A DNA stretch of 64,000 nt from the NCBI RefSeq assembly GCF_013372125.1, contig NZ_CP053826.1:1178001-1242000 (forward strand), written 5' to 3'. Within the stretch, counting starts at the first letter, position 1, and each line of letters opens with the position of its first letter. The position numbers were made by a program, and so were the translations under genes. Under the pieces are notes generated by a model, which was given only the letters and a program-made list of their open reading frames with translations, had not been told where the DNA came from and did no database searches. This DNA is from Campylobacter curvus (GTDB lineage: Bacteria; Campylobacterota; Campylobacteria; Campylobacterales; Campylobacteraceae). Positions 34,613-44,745 of the stretch are shown one piece after another.

Positions 34613-35982
34613 GATTTATCATACCTTCTGAAATCATCTTCGAGCCTTACTATATCGTCTTCACCGGTATATTTACCTACCTGCGCTTCGATCAAAACGA
34701 CCGGAATTTTTCCCTCGTTTGAGAGGCGATGAATTTCGCCCATTTTTATATATGTCGATTCGTTTTCTCTAAGCAAAAACGTATCATCTCCTATCCTGAC
34801 CGTAGCAGTTCCACAAACCACGATCCAGTGCTCGTTTCTATGAAAATGCTTTTGTAGCGACAGCCTTTTGCCGGGCTTTACCACGATACGTTTTATTTTG
34901 TATCCGTCCGCATTTTCTAAAACCGTATAACTTCCCCAAGGTCTATGCGTAGTAAGATGAGTGCTAACAAGCTCGCTACCCTCCAGTTTTTTGACGACTT
35001 GTTTTATCTTTTGACCGGAACCTTTTTTGCAAATCAGCAAGGCATCTTTCGTGTCAATTATGATGCATCCTTCCATATCTACCGTAGCTATTTTTCTATC
35101 GCTTCCGTATATCAGGTTATTTGACGAATCCACGCAGATATGGTTTAAATTTGTCGTATTGCCGAATTTATCTTTCGGCAGCTCTTCATATAGGCTATCA
35201 AAGCTTCCTAGGTCGCTCCAGCCCATATCGCAATGCACCATCTTGACGTTTTTTGACTTTTCCATTACGGCATAGTCAATGCTATCTTCCGGGATATTTG
35301 CCATATCTTCAAATTTTATTTTTATGACGTCCTCTTTTTTAGCATTCTCAAACGCCTTTAAAGACGCATCGTAAATTTGCGGCGCATGCGCTTTAAGCTC
35401 GTTCAAAAACACTCCCGCTTTAAACATAAACATACCGCTGTTCCAATAATACCCGCCGTCAGCTAAATACTCTTTCGCCTTTTGCTCGCTTGGTTTTTCG
35501 TGAAAGGATATGACATCGTCCGCGCTGCTTTGTATGTAGCCAAAGCCGGTATTGAGGGATGTCGGCTTTATACCAAAAACTACGATATGTCCTTGTGCGG
35601 CAAAATTTTCCGCTTTTTTTACGGCTTCGTTGTAGGCTTTGGCGTTTTTTATCAGATGATCGGACGGGGTGATGAAAACGATCTCGTCTCGATCTGTGCC
35701 GAGGCACGCCAAAGCGATCGCGGGCGCGGTGTTTCTAGCGACAGGCTCCAAAAGATACCTTGTGCCGCTTGCGCCTATCTCTTCAAGCTGGTCTAGCGAC
35801 AAAAAATACTGCTCGGCATTTGAAACGACAAGAATGCTCTCGCATAGCTTTAAATTTCGCTCGTAAGTTAGCTGAAACAACGACTTATCGTCAAATAATT
35901 TTATAAACTGCTTTGGCATGAGAGTCCTACTGATAGGCCAAAGCCTGGTACCGCTTCCGCCACATAGGATAATATTTGTCAT
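34609..35982 (-). CDS. manC: Mannose-1-phosphate guanylyltransferase/mannose-6-phosphate isomerase
   Basis: The bifunctional enzyme makes GDP-mannose. The 457-aa protein has the nucleotidyltransferase motif CGGSGTRLWPISRTLMPKQF (residues 7-26), a FITPSDHLI metal-binding motif and a C-terminal cupin isomerase domain (RPWGSYTVLE, KPGKRLSLQKHFHRNEHWIV). Together with manB at the other end of the operon it supplies GDP-mannose, presumably for the adjacent WbaZ-like mannosyltransferase. It overlaps both neighbours by 4 bp. Confidence 0.95.
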   Translation of the reverse strand: MTNIILCGGSGTRLWPISRTLMPKQFIKLFDDKSLFQLTYERNLKLCESILVVSNAEQYFLSLDQLEEIGASGTRYLLEPVARNTAPAIALACLGTDRDEIVFITPSDHLIKNAKAYNEAVKKAENFAAQGHIVVFGIKPTSLNTGFGYIQSSADDVISFHEKPSEQKAKEYLADGGYYWNSGMFMFKAGVFLNELKAHAPQIYDASLKAFENAKKEDVIKIKFEDMANIPEDSIDYAVMEKSKNVKMVHCDMGWSDLGSFDSLYEELPKDKFGNTTNLNHICVDSSNNLIYGSDRKIATVDMEGCIIIDTKDALLICKKGSGQKIKQVVKKLEGSELVSTHLTTHRPWGSYTVLENADGYKIKRIVVKPGKRLSLQKHFHRNEHWIVVCGTATVRIGDDTFLLRENESTYIKMGEIHRLSNEGKIPVVLIEAQVGKYTGEDDIVRLEDDFRRYDKS

Positions 35983-37103
35983 ACGCTTAGCCTTTCTTTA
36001 AAATTTTTATATTTTTCCTCTACGAATTCTTTTATCTCTCTCTCAAATCTCTCTTTTGAAAATTTTAGCGCATGTCGCCTTATCTTTGAGGGTTCAAAAA
36101 TTTCTATATTTTTTTCGAATTTATCCACCGCATCAAGTAAATTCGGTAAATTTTGCTCACTAAAATGCACTCCCGTCACCATATCCGCGATCGTTTCTTT
36201 CGCGCCGCCTTTGCCTAAGCAAATGACCGGCGTGCCGCACGCCTGAGCCTCTACCGGCGTAATACCGAAGTCCTCCTCGGCGGCAAACACGAATGCCTTT
36301 GCTCTTTGCATCGTTTCTTGCATAACATCATCATTTTGGTAGCCCAGAATTTCGATATTTTTCGCGGCCTTTGACCTTACCTTTGCCATATCGGGACCGT
36401 CACCTATGACGACTAGGCGTTTGCCGCTCTTGCTAAACGCCTCCACGATGAGGTCGATCTTTTTATACGGCACCATCCTTGAAGCCGTGAGGTAAAAATC
36501 ATCTTTTCGCTCTTTTAGCTCAAATTTAGCCGTATCGACTGGCGGGTAGATGACTGCGCTATCCTTGCCATAGATCCTTTTTATCCGCCTTGCTACGTAG
36601 CGGCTGTTTGCTATATAGTGATCGACTCTGTTCGCGCAGCTCGCGTCCCAGATGCGAATTTTATGCAAAAAATATTTCGCCAAAAGCCCTTTTAAACCGT
36701 GCTCTAACCCGCTTTCTTTTAGGTATTGATGGTACAGATCCCACGCATATCGTATCGGCGTATGCACGTATGAGATGTGAAGTTGATTTGCATTTGTGAG
36801 CACTCCTTTTGCCACGGCGTGCGAGCTGGAAAGCACAAGATCGAATTCGCTCAAATCAAATCGCTCGATCGCAAAAGGAAATAGAGGCAGATAGTTTCGG
36901 TATTTGATTTTGGCAAACGGTAAATTTTGAATGAAGCTAGTATGCGCCCTTTTGCCTTTTAAGACAGCGCATCTATCCTTCTCGTCCAAAAAATCGATTA
37001 GGCTAAAAATTTCAAAATCATCCCAGATATTCGTAAAACTCTCTACGCATTTTTCGGCTCCGGCATATACGCTAAACCAGTCGTGGATCAAGGCTTTTTT
37101 CAT
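35979..37103 (-). CDS. GT4-family glycosyltransferase, WbaZ-like (mannosyltransferase?)
   Basis: The 374-aa GT-B-fold enzyme begins MKKALIHDWFSVYAGAEK, like WbaZ and related mannosyltransferases. It carries the retaining-GT4 motif EEDFGITPVEAQACGTPVI (E-x7-E, about residues 272-290). SYVHTPIRYAWDLYHQYLKE is also typical of that group. Its base composition is like that of the core genome; the next gene upstream (37100) is the first of the A+T-rich block. GDP-mannose as donor is inferred from the neighbouring manC. Confidence 0.88.
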   Translation of the reverse strand: MKKALIHDWFSVYAGAEKCVESFTNIWDDFEIFSLIDFLDEKDRCAVLKGKRAHTSFIQNLPFAKIKYRNYLPLFPFAIERFDLSEFDLVLSSSHAVAKGVLTNANQLHISYVHTPIRYAWDLYHQYLKESGLEHGLKGLLAKYFLHKIRIWDASCANRVDHYIANSRYVARRIKRIYGKDSAVIYPPVDTAKFELKERKDDFYLTASRMVPYKKIDLIVEAFSKSGKRLVVIGDGPDMAKVRSKAAKNIEILGYQNDDVMQETMQRAKAFVFAAEEDFGITPVEAQACGTPVICLGKGGAKETIADMVTGVHFSEQNLPNLLDAVDKFEKNIEIFEPSKIRRHALKFSKERFEREIKEFVEEKYKNFKERLSV

Positions 37104-38188
37104 TTTGCTTCCATCTCTTTAAAAATTTTTATTATTTTTTCTGCGGACTTTTGCCAGCTAAATCTTTTTATATTCTCAAAGCCTTTTTGCCTAAGTTCAT
37201 TTTGCATTTTTTCATCGCTCATTAAATTTTCTATATTTTTAGCAATATCATCAACATTATAAGGATCAAAATAAACTACACTATCTACACATACTTCAGG
37301 CAGGCTTGCAGCATTGGAGCACAGCACTGGACAACCGCATGCCTGAGCTTCTAGTGGTGGTAGTCCAAAACCCTCATAAAAAGACGGGAATACAAAGATT
37401 TTAGCTAGATTATAAATAAAAGCAATATCTTCATCATCAACAAAACCCGTAAAATAAACCTTTTTTACCAAATTTTGATCTTTCAATATCTCATCAATAC
37501 CTCCATCTTGTGTTAGAAAGCCATCTCTTTTGCCCACTATCACAAGATTCTCGTCTATATTTTTTAAGGCCAAGAGTAAATTTTTTATATTTTTATTTGG
37601 CTTTACATTTCCAACGAATAAGATAAAATCTTGTGGCAAATTGTATTTTTTAAAAATATAATTTAAATTTTGTCTTTCTTTAATAACTTTAAATTTATTA
37701 ATATCAATTGCATTATAAACAATATATATTTGCTTACAAATTTTAGTATATTCTTCTATTTCTTTTGATGCAAAATTAGATACACTTAAAATTCTATCAC
37801 TTTTTTTTGTGGCCGCTTTTATCATAAACCTAGCATATATCTGTTTTGGTAGTGATAAAGTATCAATAAAAGCTAAATGAAAAACATCATGTATCGTTAC
37901 AACTCTTTTTTTAGCCCTTATTGGTAGGACTGGAATATTGTAGTGAGGCGACCAGAAAATATCACATTTTGGCACTTTTAAAAATAGCTCTAACTGCTCT
38001 TTTATCGAATATACTTTCGCGCCACATTCTATGATTTTGACCTTTTTAGCCCATCCGTATTTTTCTATCTCGTTTTTATTTCCAAGAAGTAAAATTTCAA
38101 ACTCATCAACTAAAAAAGGTATTATATTTTTGATATATGTTCCGATACCAGAAAAGTTATGCATACGAAAATCTACAACAATCTTCAT
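37100..38188 (-). CDS. GT4-family glycosyltransferase
   Basis: The 362-aa protein starts MKIVVDFRMHNFSGIGTYIK, with the glycine-rich N-terminal loop of GT4 enzymes. It has the donor-binding motif FPSFYEGFGLPPLEAQACGC (E-x7-E, about residues 266-285). It is likely to add one sugar of the repeat unit on the cytoplasmic face of the membrane. Donor and acceptor are unknown. From this gene to 54.1 kb the DNA becomes much richer in A+T than the surrounding genes. Confidence 0.88.
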   Translation of the reverse strand: MKIVVDFRMHNFSGIGTYIKNIIPFLVDEFEILLLGNKNEIEKYGWAKKVKIIECGAKVYSIKEQLELFLKVPKCDIFWSPHYNIPVLPIRAKKRVVTIHDVFHLAFIDTLSLPKQIYARFMIKAATKKSDRILSVSNFASKEIEEYTKICKQIYIVYNAIDINKFKVIKERQNLNYIFKKYNLPQDFILFVGNVKPNKNIKNLLLALKNIDENLVIVGKRDGFLTQDGGIDEILKDQNLVKKVYFTGFVDDEDIAFIYNLAKIFVFPSFYEGFGLPPLEAQACGCPVLCSNAASLPEVCVDSVVYFDPYNVDDIAKNIENLMSDEKMQNELRQKGFENIKRFSWQKSAEKIIKIFKEMEAK

Positions 38189-38189
38189 T

Positions 38190-39314
38190 TTATTCCTTTA
38201 TTATCTGCTTTATTTTACTAGTCCAGCCGTTTGTTTTTGCAAATTCAAGATAAATTTGTCTATCTTGAACGCTTATAGCTTTTTGTAAAAAAGAGGCAAA
38301 TTTATTATAATTTGAAGCAAGAAAAGCTGGACTATTTATATGCTCTAGCTCCTGCCACTTTACAGATACAACAGGCAGTCCAGCCGCCATATACTCATAT
38401 AGTTTCAATGGACTGATGGCATCTATCAGCTTCATATCGGTTCTAAAAGGGATAATGCCAACCGATGAATATCTCAAAAAATTTGGCACTAATGCGTTAT
38501 CTACTTTGCCATAAAATGTGATATTTTCCATATCTTTTAGCTTGCTACAATTTTTAGGCTCATATCTTACATCGCCTATTATCAAAAAATGTATATCTTT
38601 TAGCTTACTGGCTAAAAATTCAAGTAGCTCAAAGTCAAACCATCTCTCGATAGCTCCGACATAAACTGCAACTGGCACTTTTATAGAGTTAAAAAAATCA
38701 GGCTTTTCAAAATCACCTTGAAATTTATAAAAATCAACTCCGTTTGGAACATATAACGAGTTACCGTTTAATTTTTTTATGTATTCTTGTAAAGTAGATG
38801 AAGTGTAGATAACCTTATTTGCCAGCTTTATCAGCTCATTTTCTGCCTTTAATGCAGCCTTTGAGACGCCAAAGCCATCAAGCCTATCTGTTACCCTCAC
38901 TATCAGTTTTTTATATTTTATGAGATTAACTAATGGTAAAAAAGCAAAGTTATCTATCACCAAAATATCAACATCTAAAAAAGAGTATTTTTTCAAGATA
39001 TTTTTTAAATTTGGAATAGTAAAAAAAATCCAAATTTTTATAATAAAATAAAATGCAAGTGGTAGCTTTTTAATAGGTGGTAATATAGTATAAGGCGTAT
39101 ATACAAAATAGTTTTTAAATGCCTTAAATACGCCTTTCTTAGCCTGTTTAAATCTAATTTTATTTACGCTTTTTTCATGAAATGGCGAAATAGGAGGCGA
39201 TATAAAAAATACACTATTTCCATCTTTAGCAAGCAGCTCACTATAATAATTGCACCCAACTTTTAAGTGAGTTCCATAATACGAATTTCCACACCAAAGT
39301 ATTTTTTTAGACAT
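38190..39314 (-). CDS. GT4-like glycosyltransferase
   Basis: The 374-aa protein shows GT-B features: an N-terminal ILWCGNSYYGTHLKVGCNYY, a central VAVYVGAIERWFDFELLEFL and the C-terminal SPLKLYEYMAAGLPVVS, which is the conserved donor site (K-x-x-EYMA-x-G-x-P) of many GT4 enzymes. No specific donor can be assigned. It overlaps the acyltransferase gene by 8 bp, supporting one transcription unit. Confidence 0.82.
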   Translation of the reverse strand: MSKKILWCGNSYYGTHLKVGCNYYSELLAKDGNSVFFISPPISPFHEKSVNKIRFKQAKKGVFKAFKNYFVYTPYTILPPIKKLPLAFYFIIKIWIFFTIPNLKNILKKYSFLDVDILVIDNFAFLPLVNLIKYKKLIVRVTDRLDGFGVSKAALKAENELIKLANKVIYTSSTLQEYIKKLNGNSLYVPNGVDFYKFQGDFEKPDFFNSIKVPVAVYVGAIERWFDFELLEFLASKLKDIHFLIIGDVRYEPKNCSKLKDMENITFYGKVDNALVPNFLRYSSVGIIPFRTDMKLIDAISPLKLYEYMAAGLPVVSVKWQELEHINSPAFLASNYNKFASFLQKAISVQDRQIYLEFAKTNGWTSKIKQIIKE

Positions 39315-40341
39315 TTTTATGCCTTATATTATATAAACTATTTGTTTTTAGTCCTAAAATCGGTTTTTCTACGACAAACCAACTAATAACGCCACACAAA
39401 AGTGATAACAACATGACCATAAAGGCGTATTTTTGCTCTTTTGTATATCCAAGCTCGACAAATATATTTATAAAATACATATGATAAATATATGTTCCGT
39501 AAGTAAAGTCATTATTTTTAAAAATTTTATTTAATCCACCAAAACTATAGGCGAAACTAAAAACTAAAAAAGAAAATATAATACAATTAATCATTATATC
39601 CATAGCAATGCTCGGAAAATAGTAATTGAAAATTTTGAATATGCAAAAAATAAGTAAATAGATATAAAAATTATTATATATATATATATGCAAAAAGCTA
39701 AAATATCTATAAAAATAAAAACCTAGTAAAAAAATAAATAAATAAGGCAAAAGAGAGACATTTATGAGCTTATTTATAAAAATATTGTGATCACTTAAAC
39801 GATTATATACAAAGAATATTAAAGATATAACAAAAAGGATAAAAACGATACTTTTACTTTTTTTAAATATCCAAAATATTACAGGCAAACTAGCATAAAA
39901 GAACAGTTCAATCGATATTGTCCAAAGTGGAGCATTTATCTCACCAGTACCAAATGCCTCACTTGCTTTGAGATTAAAAAACTGCAAACAAGTAAGCTGA
40001 GTACATAGCCACTTTAAAAATTCATAGTCAAATTTAACAGGATAAAAATAGTTTAACAAAAATATGCCCATTAATAAATTCACATATAAAGCCGGAAATA
40101 TCCTTAAAAATCTATTTTTAAAATAGATAAAAATATCCTTATTTCTATCGTAAGAATAACTGATCAAAAACCCACTAATCAAGAAAAATATAGCTACTCC
40201 GTAAAAATTACTAAAAAATTCAGTAATAGCATAAAATTCCGTATTTTCTACTTTTAAAAAATATGCCGTATGCCCAAACATTATCTGACATGCAGCAAAT
40301 AAACGTAAAAAATCAAAATTATTATTTTTAATATCTATCAT
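39307..40341 (-). CDS. Acyltransferase family 3 membrane protein (OafA-like)
   Basis: These integral membrane enzymes attach acetyl or other acyl groups to surface sugars. The 344-aa protein has about ten helices and the N-terminal signature NNFDFLRLFAACQIMFGHTA, with the expected Arg and His. I chose the ATG at 40339-40341 because MIDIKNNNFDFLRL is the typical N-terminus. A frame-open ATG seven codons upstream lies inside the end of the FemAB/deacetylase gene. (TA)7 at 39675-39688 lies inside the gene. The sequence is extremely A+T-rich. Confidence 0.87.
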   Translation of the reverse strand: MIDIKNNNFDFLRLFAACQIMFGHTAYFLKVENTEFYAITEFFSNFYGVAIFFLISGFLISYSYDRNKDIFIYFKNRFLRIFPALYVNLLMGIFLLNYFYPVKFDYEFLKWLCTQLTCLQFFNLKASEAFGTGEINAPLWTISIELFFYASLPVIFWIFKKSKSIVFILFVISLIFFVYNRLSDHNIFINKLINVSLLPYLFIFLLGFYFYRYFSFLHIYIYNNFYIYLLIFCIFKIFNYYFPSIAMDIMINCIIFSFLVFSFAYSFGGLNKIFKNNDFTYGTYIYHMYFINIFVELGYTKEQKYAFMVMLLSLLCGVISWFVVEKPILGLKTNSLYNIRHKNV

Positions 40342-40345
40342 AAAC

Positions 40346-42283
40346 TCAATGTTCCATATCATATAAAGTTTTAAAATTGTATCGCTTAATTATTTTATCT
40401 AGGCATTTTATAGATTCCAAAGAAATAGATTTAGGGTGTGATATAAAAATAATATTTCTACTTCTACTTTTATTTATTGCAATATTTATTAAAAAACTAG
40501 ACATATTATCTATGCTTAATGGCCTTCTGCGACTTCCCAACTTGGCAAATACGGACTTTTTATCCATATTTATACCTTTTCCGTCTCCATATATTTTAGA
40601 ATTAGTCAGCTTTAAAAGTATTTTATTAATTATTTTAAAAAACATACTGGCACAAAATGTACCAATTGGCATTTCTATAAATTTACCATTTTTATCTTCA
40701 ATCAAAACATCATCAGTAAATCTATATGCCTCAATGTTTTTAAGCTTTGTAAAATCAAAATAGTGTATATTGTTATTAGATTTAATACCCTGCATAACAG
40801 ATGTATCAACTAAAATTTTGTGTTGCAACAAGGCTTTTTTTAATTTATCAAATGGTTGAATACACCATCCACCAGCTCTATAAGAATGCAGCCTATACTC
40901 GTCATCTACCTCTTTTATAATATCGTAAAGAATTCTTACTGATTTATTTATTATATTTTGAACCTTTATTTCAGTATATGATTGAATTTTATAATGTTTA
41001 TAGGTTGGAAATACCCATTTTTTAGAGCCTTCCTGATAAATTGCATCATACCAATGTGGGTGTATATGTAGCTCTACTCTATGTCCCGTCCTAACCATAT
41101 CTTGTATTTGTTTCTTTATAAGGTTATATTCTAATTTAAGATTTAGATCTAAAATTCTTTCAATATAAATTGTATCAATGTAAAAGGTAGCTTTAATTCC
41201 ACTTTTATTTAATGAATCAAGCAAAATACTAGTTGGCTTTAAAATAGAGTTTTCTAGCGTTCCGCTATCATCTCCAAAGAATAGCTCATAATCAAATGTC
41301 AGAAGAATTGTCTTAGTTTTTATCTCTTGATCTATAATGTCGCCAATATATTTGTTGCCATTTAAAAAGGCATAAGAGTATTTTAAATATTCAAACAACT
41401 TATATTTTAGTGGTTTTATAGGATATTTCCAAAGATAGCCAACTTTCATTTTTCCACCAAATCTTGACTTAAACCTCTGGATACCTTCAAGTTTGCCTCC
41501 TTTTATGGGATTTATTCTAGCACCAACGAAATCATAAATCTTAATGCCCTTAGATTTCATATCTTTTATAATTTGCCAATGTAGTAAATTTAAAGAGCCG
41601 CTATATGGATGAGATATGCTACCACCATATATATAATAAGCACAAGAACAATCATAATAAACAATAGCACAGCCTTGATATATCCCGTTTTTTTCTGCTA
41701 CATAAATTTTAATATTATTCTTTAATGCATTAAGCTCCTTATATAAAACTGTTTTTTGAGGAGACATCATATTTTGTCTAAGCATTGTGTCTTTTATTAA
41801 AGAAACGGCTATTTCTTTAAAATCTAAGCCCTCCTTTATAAAAACTTCATCTTTTATGGCTTTTTTTATAGCATTACGATGTTTTGTATGTATATTTGAA
41901 AAAATAGTTTGCTCACTTTGGTCTAATCGTATTTGATATGAACCAAACCGCGTGTATAAACAACCATCTGGATACACTCCGAAAACGACACTGGATGGAG
42001 GTTGTGCTATAAAATCAACATATTTCATTTGACTTTTTACTATGCCCACTACATCATTTAAAAAATTCTTTTCCTCTATAATCGTTAATGTTTCGTCTTT
42101 ATATATTGTCTGATATGGTAGTACGACATAAGAAAAGATTAGTTTTTTATTTATATAAAATGGCAATATAAAATTTTTATCAACAAACCAACCAAATTTG
42201 GTTGATCTGGATGACAAGAATTCCTTTTTAGCAAATATTGGCAATTCAATTTCTGTATCTAAATCATTAATTATTTTTATCAT
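40346..42283 (-). CDS. Fusion of FemAB-like GNAT acyltransferase and polysaccharide deacetylase
   Basis: The 645-aa protein joins two domains that are normally separate. Residues about 60-300 resemble FemAB/lipid II:glycine glycyltransferase or PEP-CTERM GNAT-like proteins (SEQTIFSNIHTKHRNAIKKA, LNLLHWQIIKDMKSKGIKIY, FKSRFGG). Residues about 325-640 form a NodB-type deacetylase: TFDYELFFGDD (329-339, metal-binding Asp) and ELHIHPHW (404-411, metal-binding His pair), with a late DTSVMQ segment. A plausible job is removing an N-acetyl from a glycan sugar and adding another acyl or aminoacyl group. Substrate unknown. Confidence 0.82.
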   Translation of the reverse strand: MIKIINDLDTEIELPIFAKKEFLSSRSTKFGWFVDKNFILPFYINKKLIFSYVVLPYQTIYKDETLTIIEEKNFLNDVVGIVKSQMKYVDFIAQPPSSVVFGVYPDGCLYTRFGSYQIRLDQSEQTIFSNIHTKHRNAIKKAIKDEVFIKEGLDFKEIAVSLIKDTMLRQNMMSPQKTVLYKELNALKNNIKIYVAEKNGIYQGCAIVYYDCSCAYYIYGGSISHPYSGSLNLLHWQIIKDMKSKGIKIYDFVGARINPIKGGKLEGIQRFKSRFGGKMKVGYLWKYPIKPLKYKLFEYLKYSYAFLNGNKYIGDIIDQEIKTKTILLTFDYELFFGDDSGTLENSILKPTSILLDSLNKSGIKATFYIDTIYIERILDLNLKLEYNLIKKQIQDMVRTGHRVELHIHPHWYDAIYQEGSKKWVFPTYKHYKIQSYTEIKVQNIINKSVRILYDIIKEVDDEYRLHSYRAGGWCIQPFDKLKKALLQHKILVDTSVMQGIKSNNNIHYFDFTKLKNIEAYRFTDDVLIEDKNGKFIEMPIGTFCASMFFKIINKILLKLTNSKIYGDGKGINMDKKSVFAKLGSRRRPLSIDNMSSFLINIAINKSRSRNIIFISHPKSISLESIKCLDKIIKRYNFKTLYDMEH

Positions 42284-42286
42284 AGC

Positions 42287-43462
42287 CTACTTATCCATAT
42301 CATTTAAATTTCTCAATAATGAATTCATTATTTTAAATTGATTATCCATAAACCACTCATCTTTTTTTATTTTTATATTTTTCCTAATATCTTCTATATA
42401 TTCAATATTTATGTATTCATCAATGGCATAAGCCATATCTTTGATATTTTTATAGTCAAACGCCAATCCAAATTTATTTTTTACTATAATGTCTTTCGCA
42501 TCTCCATCAGGCAAAGCACCCAAAATAGGAATCTCTAAATTTATATATTCATATATTTTTGATGGGACGCAGGCTCCAAAATAATCATTTGATAAAGATA
42601 CGAAACCAATATCAATATTTTCGAGCATAAAATTCATAAAATGTTCATGATCTAGGTAATCTATAAAAATAATATTTGGATCATTGATATTCATTAGCGG
42701 TCTATACGCAGAGTAATTTCCTATAAAATAAATTTGTATACGAGCTTTATATTTTAAATTTTTATATACCTCATAAAGTATTTCTGGGCTTTGGTATTTT
42801 GACATCGCACCAACATATGCTATACAAATCGTATCGCCGACAATCTTTCGTTTTGAAATAGTAGTTTTAGCAATATATCCAAAATAATTATTATGTATTA
42901 CTTCTTTAAGATTTGGGTATTTTTTTTGCAACGACCGCCTATTTGTAAGTGACGATGTTATTATCATATCGGTTTGCTCAAGATATTTTTTTTCGGATTT
43001 TTCTCTACTAATGTGAAATCTATTATCTATTTTTAATCCACAAACCTTAGAATATGCTATTGGATCATGGAAATTTACAATAAGTTTACAGTTATACCTT
43101 TGTTTTAGTAGGCTTCCAAGCTTTATCATTCCAAGCTCGCCACCACTAGTAGCAAACAGTATATCACTACTATCAATTTTATCTTTTAAAATTTCAAAAG
43201 CTTGCTTTACCCATCCATCCAAGTAATCTTCATAAATTCCAAGTCTTTCAAAAATATTTGCAATCTTTTGATTGTATATTGCCGAAAACGGAACATGGTA
43301 TACGCCATTCTCTATAACGAGTTTTTTGCTATTATAGTTTGGAGTAACGGTTTCAATATTCCAGCCAAATTTCTTAAAATTTTTAACTTGACTTGTTCTA
43401 ATTAAAGCACCACCTGTTTTTATAAATGGATAAAAAGATCTCGTAAAATACCATATCTTCAT
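42287..43462 (-). CDS. GT4-family glycosyltransferase
   Basis: The 391-aa protein begins MKIWYFTRSFYPFIKTGGAL, the usual GT4 N-terminus with a glycine-rich acceptor loop. It has a C-terminal donor motif around FVSLSNDYFGACVPSKIYEY, with the catalytic E replaced by surrounding polar residues, so assignment is to the broader GT-B group. Two A8 tracts lie in the coding strand. It overlaps the flippase gene by 4 bp and is part of the A+T-rich block. Confidence 0.8.
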   Translation of the reverse strand: MKIWYFTRSFYPFIKTGGALIRTSQVKNFKKFGWNIETVTPNYNSKKLVIENGVYHVPFSAIYNQKIANIFERLGIYEDYLDGWVKQAFEILKDKIDSSDILFATSGGELGMIKLGSLLKQRYNCKLIVNFHDPIAYSKVCGLKIDNRFHISREKSEKKYLEQTDMIITSSLTNRRSLQKKYPNLKEVIHNNYFGYIAKTTISKRKIVGDTICIAYVGAMSKYQSPEILYEVYKNLKYKARIQIYFIGNYSAYRPLMNINDPNIIFIDYLDHEHFMNFMLENIDIGFVSLSNDYFGACVPSKIYEYINLEIPILGALPDGDAKDIIVKNKFGLAFDYKNIKDMAYAIDEYINIEYIEDIRKNIKIKKDEWFMDNQFKIMNSLLRNLNDMDK

Positions 43463-44745
43463 AATTTTATATTATCCCTTAATGTACGTTTTTCACAATA
43501 TGCTGATACGACAAAAATGCTTAGCATTGAAAGCACAAATGAGTAAATAGACGCATACTCTACTTCTATAAAATATAATATATAATACATAAAAATAAAA
43601 GACAATAGCCCAACTGCGCGTATAACAATTATAATGTTATATAATCCATATGATTTTATTATAGAATCCGAAAAATTTACATACATAACAAATGGAAGTG
43701 CAACTATTAAAATGTTTATCATTTCATAAGAGTTTATATACTGCTCTGGAAATATATAACCAATAATCATTTTAGATAGCAGCCAACAGCTAGTTATAGA
43801 CGCTACGCCAAAAATAATAAGCAAAATAATTATTTTTCTTTGGATTATTTTTACTTCAATAAAATTCTTGTACCCAATTAGTCTTGATATATGAGGGAAC
43901 AAAAATCTACCTAATGGCCAAGAACAAATTGATATTAAAGCAAAATATATACTTCTTGCAACAACTTGGAAATTACCAAGTTCTGCGATATTTTCTTCTC
44001 TTGTCATCATAAAAACTGGTGCAAACAATAAAACCCCATAAATAAAAAAACCAAAACTTGATACAAAACTCATTTTTATATTTTCTATAATATTGCGCTC
44101 TTTAAAGTCAAATTTATAATATGTAATAACCATCTTTATATACTTTTTATCTAGCTTTATAAAAATGGTAAAACATCCAATTAAAAAGATGATAAATTCA
44201 ACAGATATAAAAGTGATTATAAGTACATTATATCTTGCATAATCTTTCACTATAATAGTTTCCAAAAAAATAACCAAAACAAATAGTATCACTTTGGCTA
44301 TACTAAGTATGGAAAGCATTATGTTGTATTTTCTAAGCAGTAGCAAATTATCAATATAGCTATTAAAGCTCAATATAATAAACAAAAAAGACAGATATAA
44401 CCAATTTATCTGCGAACCATTTATATCTCCAAACATTAGGAAATATCTAGAAAATGGAATTATACAAAAGCCAACAAAAGCAATAAAAATAGTAAATAAT
44501 ATAGTAAAAATATTTAAAAATCTAATTTTATTGTAAGTATCAATAATCTTATTGTAAGTTGTTACTAGGGCATCTTTAAATCCTATAAAAAACCTCATTG
44601 CCAATGTTACAATATCAATAATGGTATAATATACCACAAGCTCATTACTTGGGAATTTCCTAGTTAAATATATCTTAAATATAAAATTGATAAGTATTGC
44701 CAAAAGGGTAACGGAAGAATTTAATAATAATGAAATTTTTAGCAC
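43459..44745 (-). CDS. Polysaccharide flippase, Wzx-like (MATE/MOP superfamily)
   Basis: The 428-aa protein has twelve to thirteen hydrophobic helices, basic short loops and no soluble domain, as expected of a Wzx-type flippase that turns undecaprenyl-linked repeat units to the periplasm. Sequence similarity within this family is low; the call rests on topology, size and its place in the glycan operon. It starts with GTG inside the last codons of the LicD-like gene. No Wzy-type polymerase or ABC exporter gene was recognised in the operon. Confidence 0.78.
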   Translation of the reverse strand: MLKISLLLNSSVTLLAILINFIFKIYLTRKFPSNELVVYYTIIDIVTLAMRFFIGFKDALVTTYNKIIDTYNKIRFLNIFTILFTIFIAFVGFCIIPFSRYFLMFGDINGSQINWLYLSFLFIILSFNSYIDNLLLLRKYNIMLSILSIAKVILFVLVIFLETIIVKDYARYNVLIITFISVEFIIFLIGCFTIFIKLDKKYIKMVITYYKFDFKERNIIENIKMSFVSSFGFFIYGVLLFAPVFMMTREENIAELGNFQVVARSIYFALISICSWPLGRFLFPHISRLIGYKNFIEVKIIQRKIIILLIIFGVASITSCWLLSKMIIGYIFPEQYINSYEMINILIVALPFVMYVNFSDSIIKSYGLYNIIIVIRAVGLLSFIFMYYILYFIEVEYASIYSFVLSMLSIFVVSAYCEKRTLRDNIKL

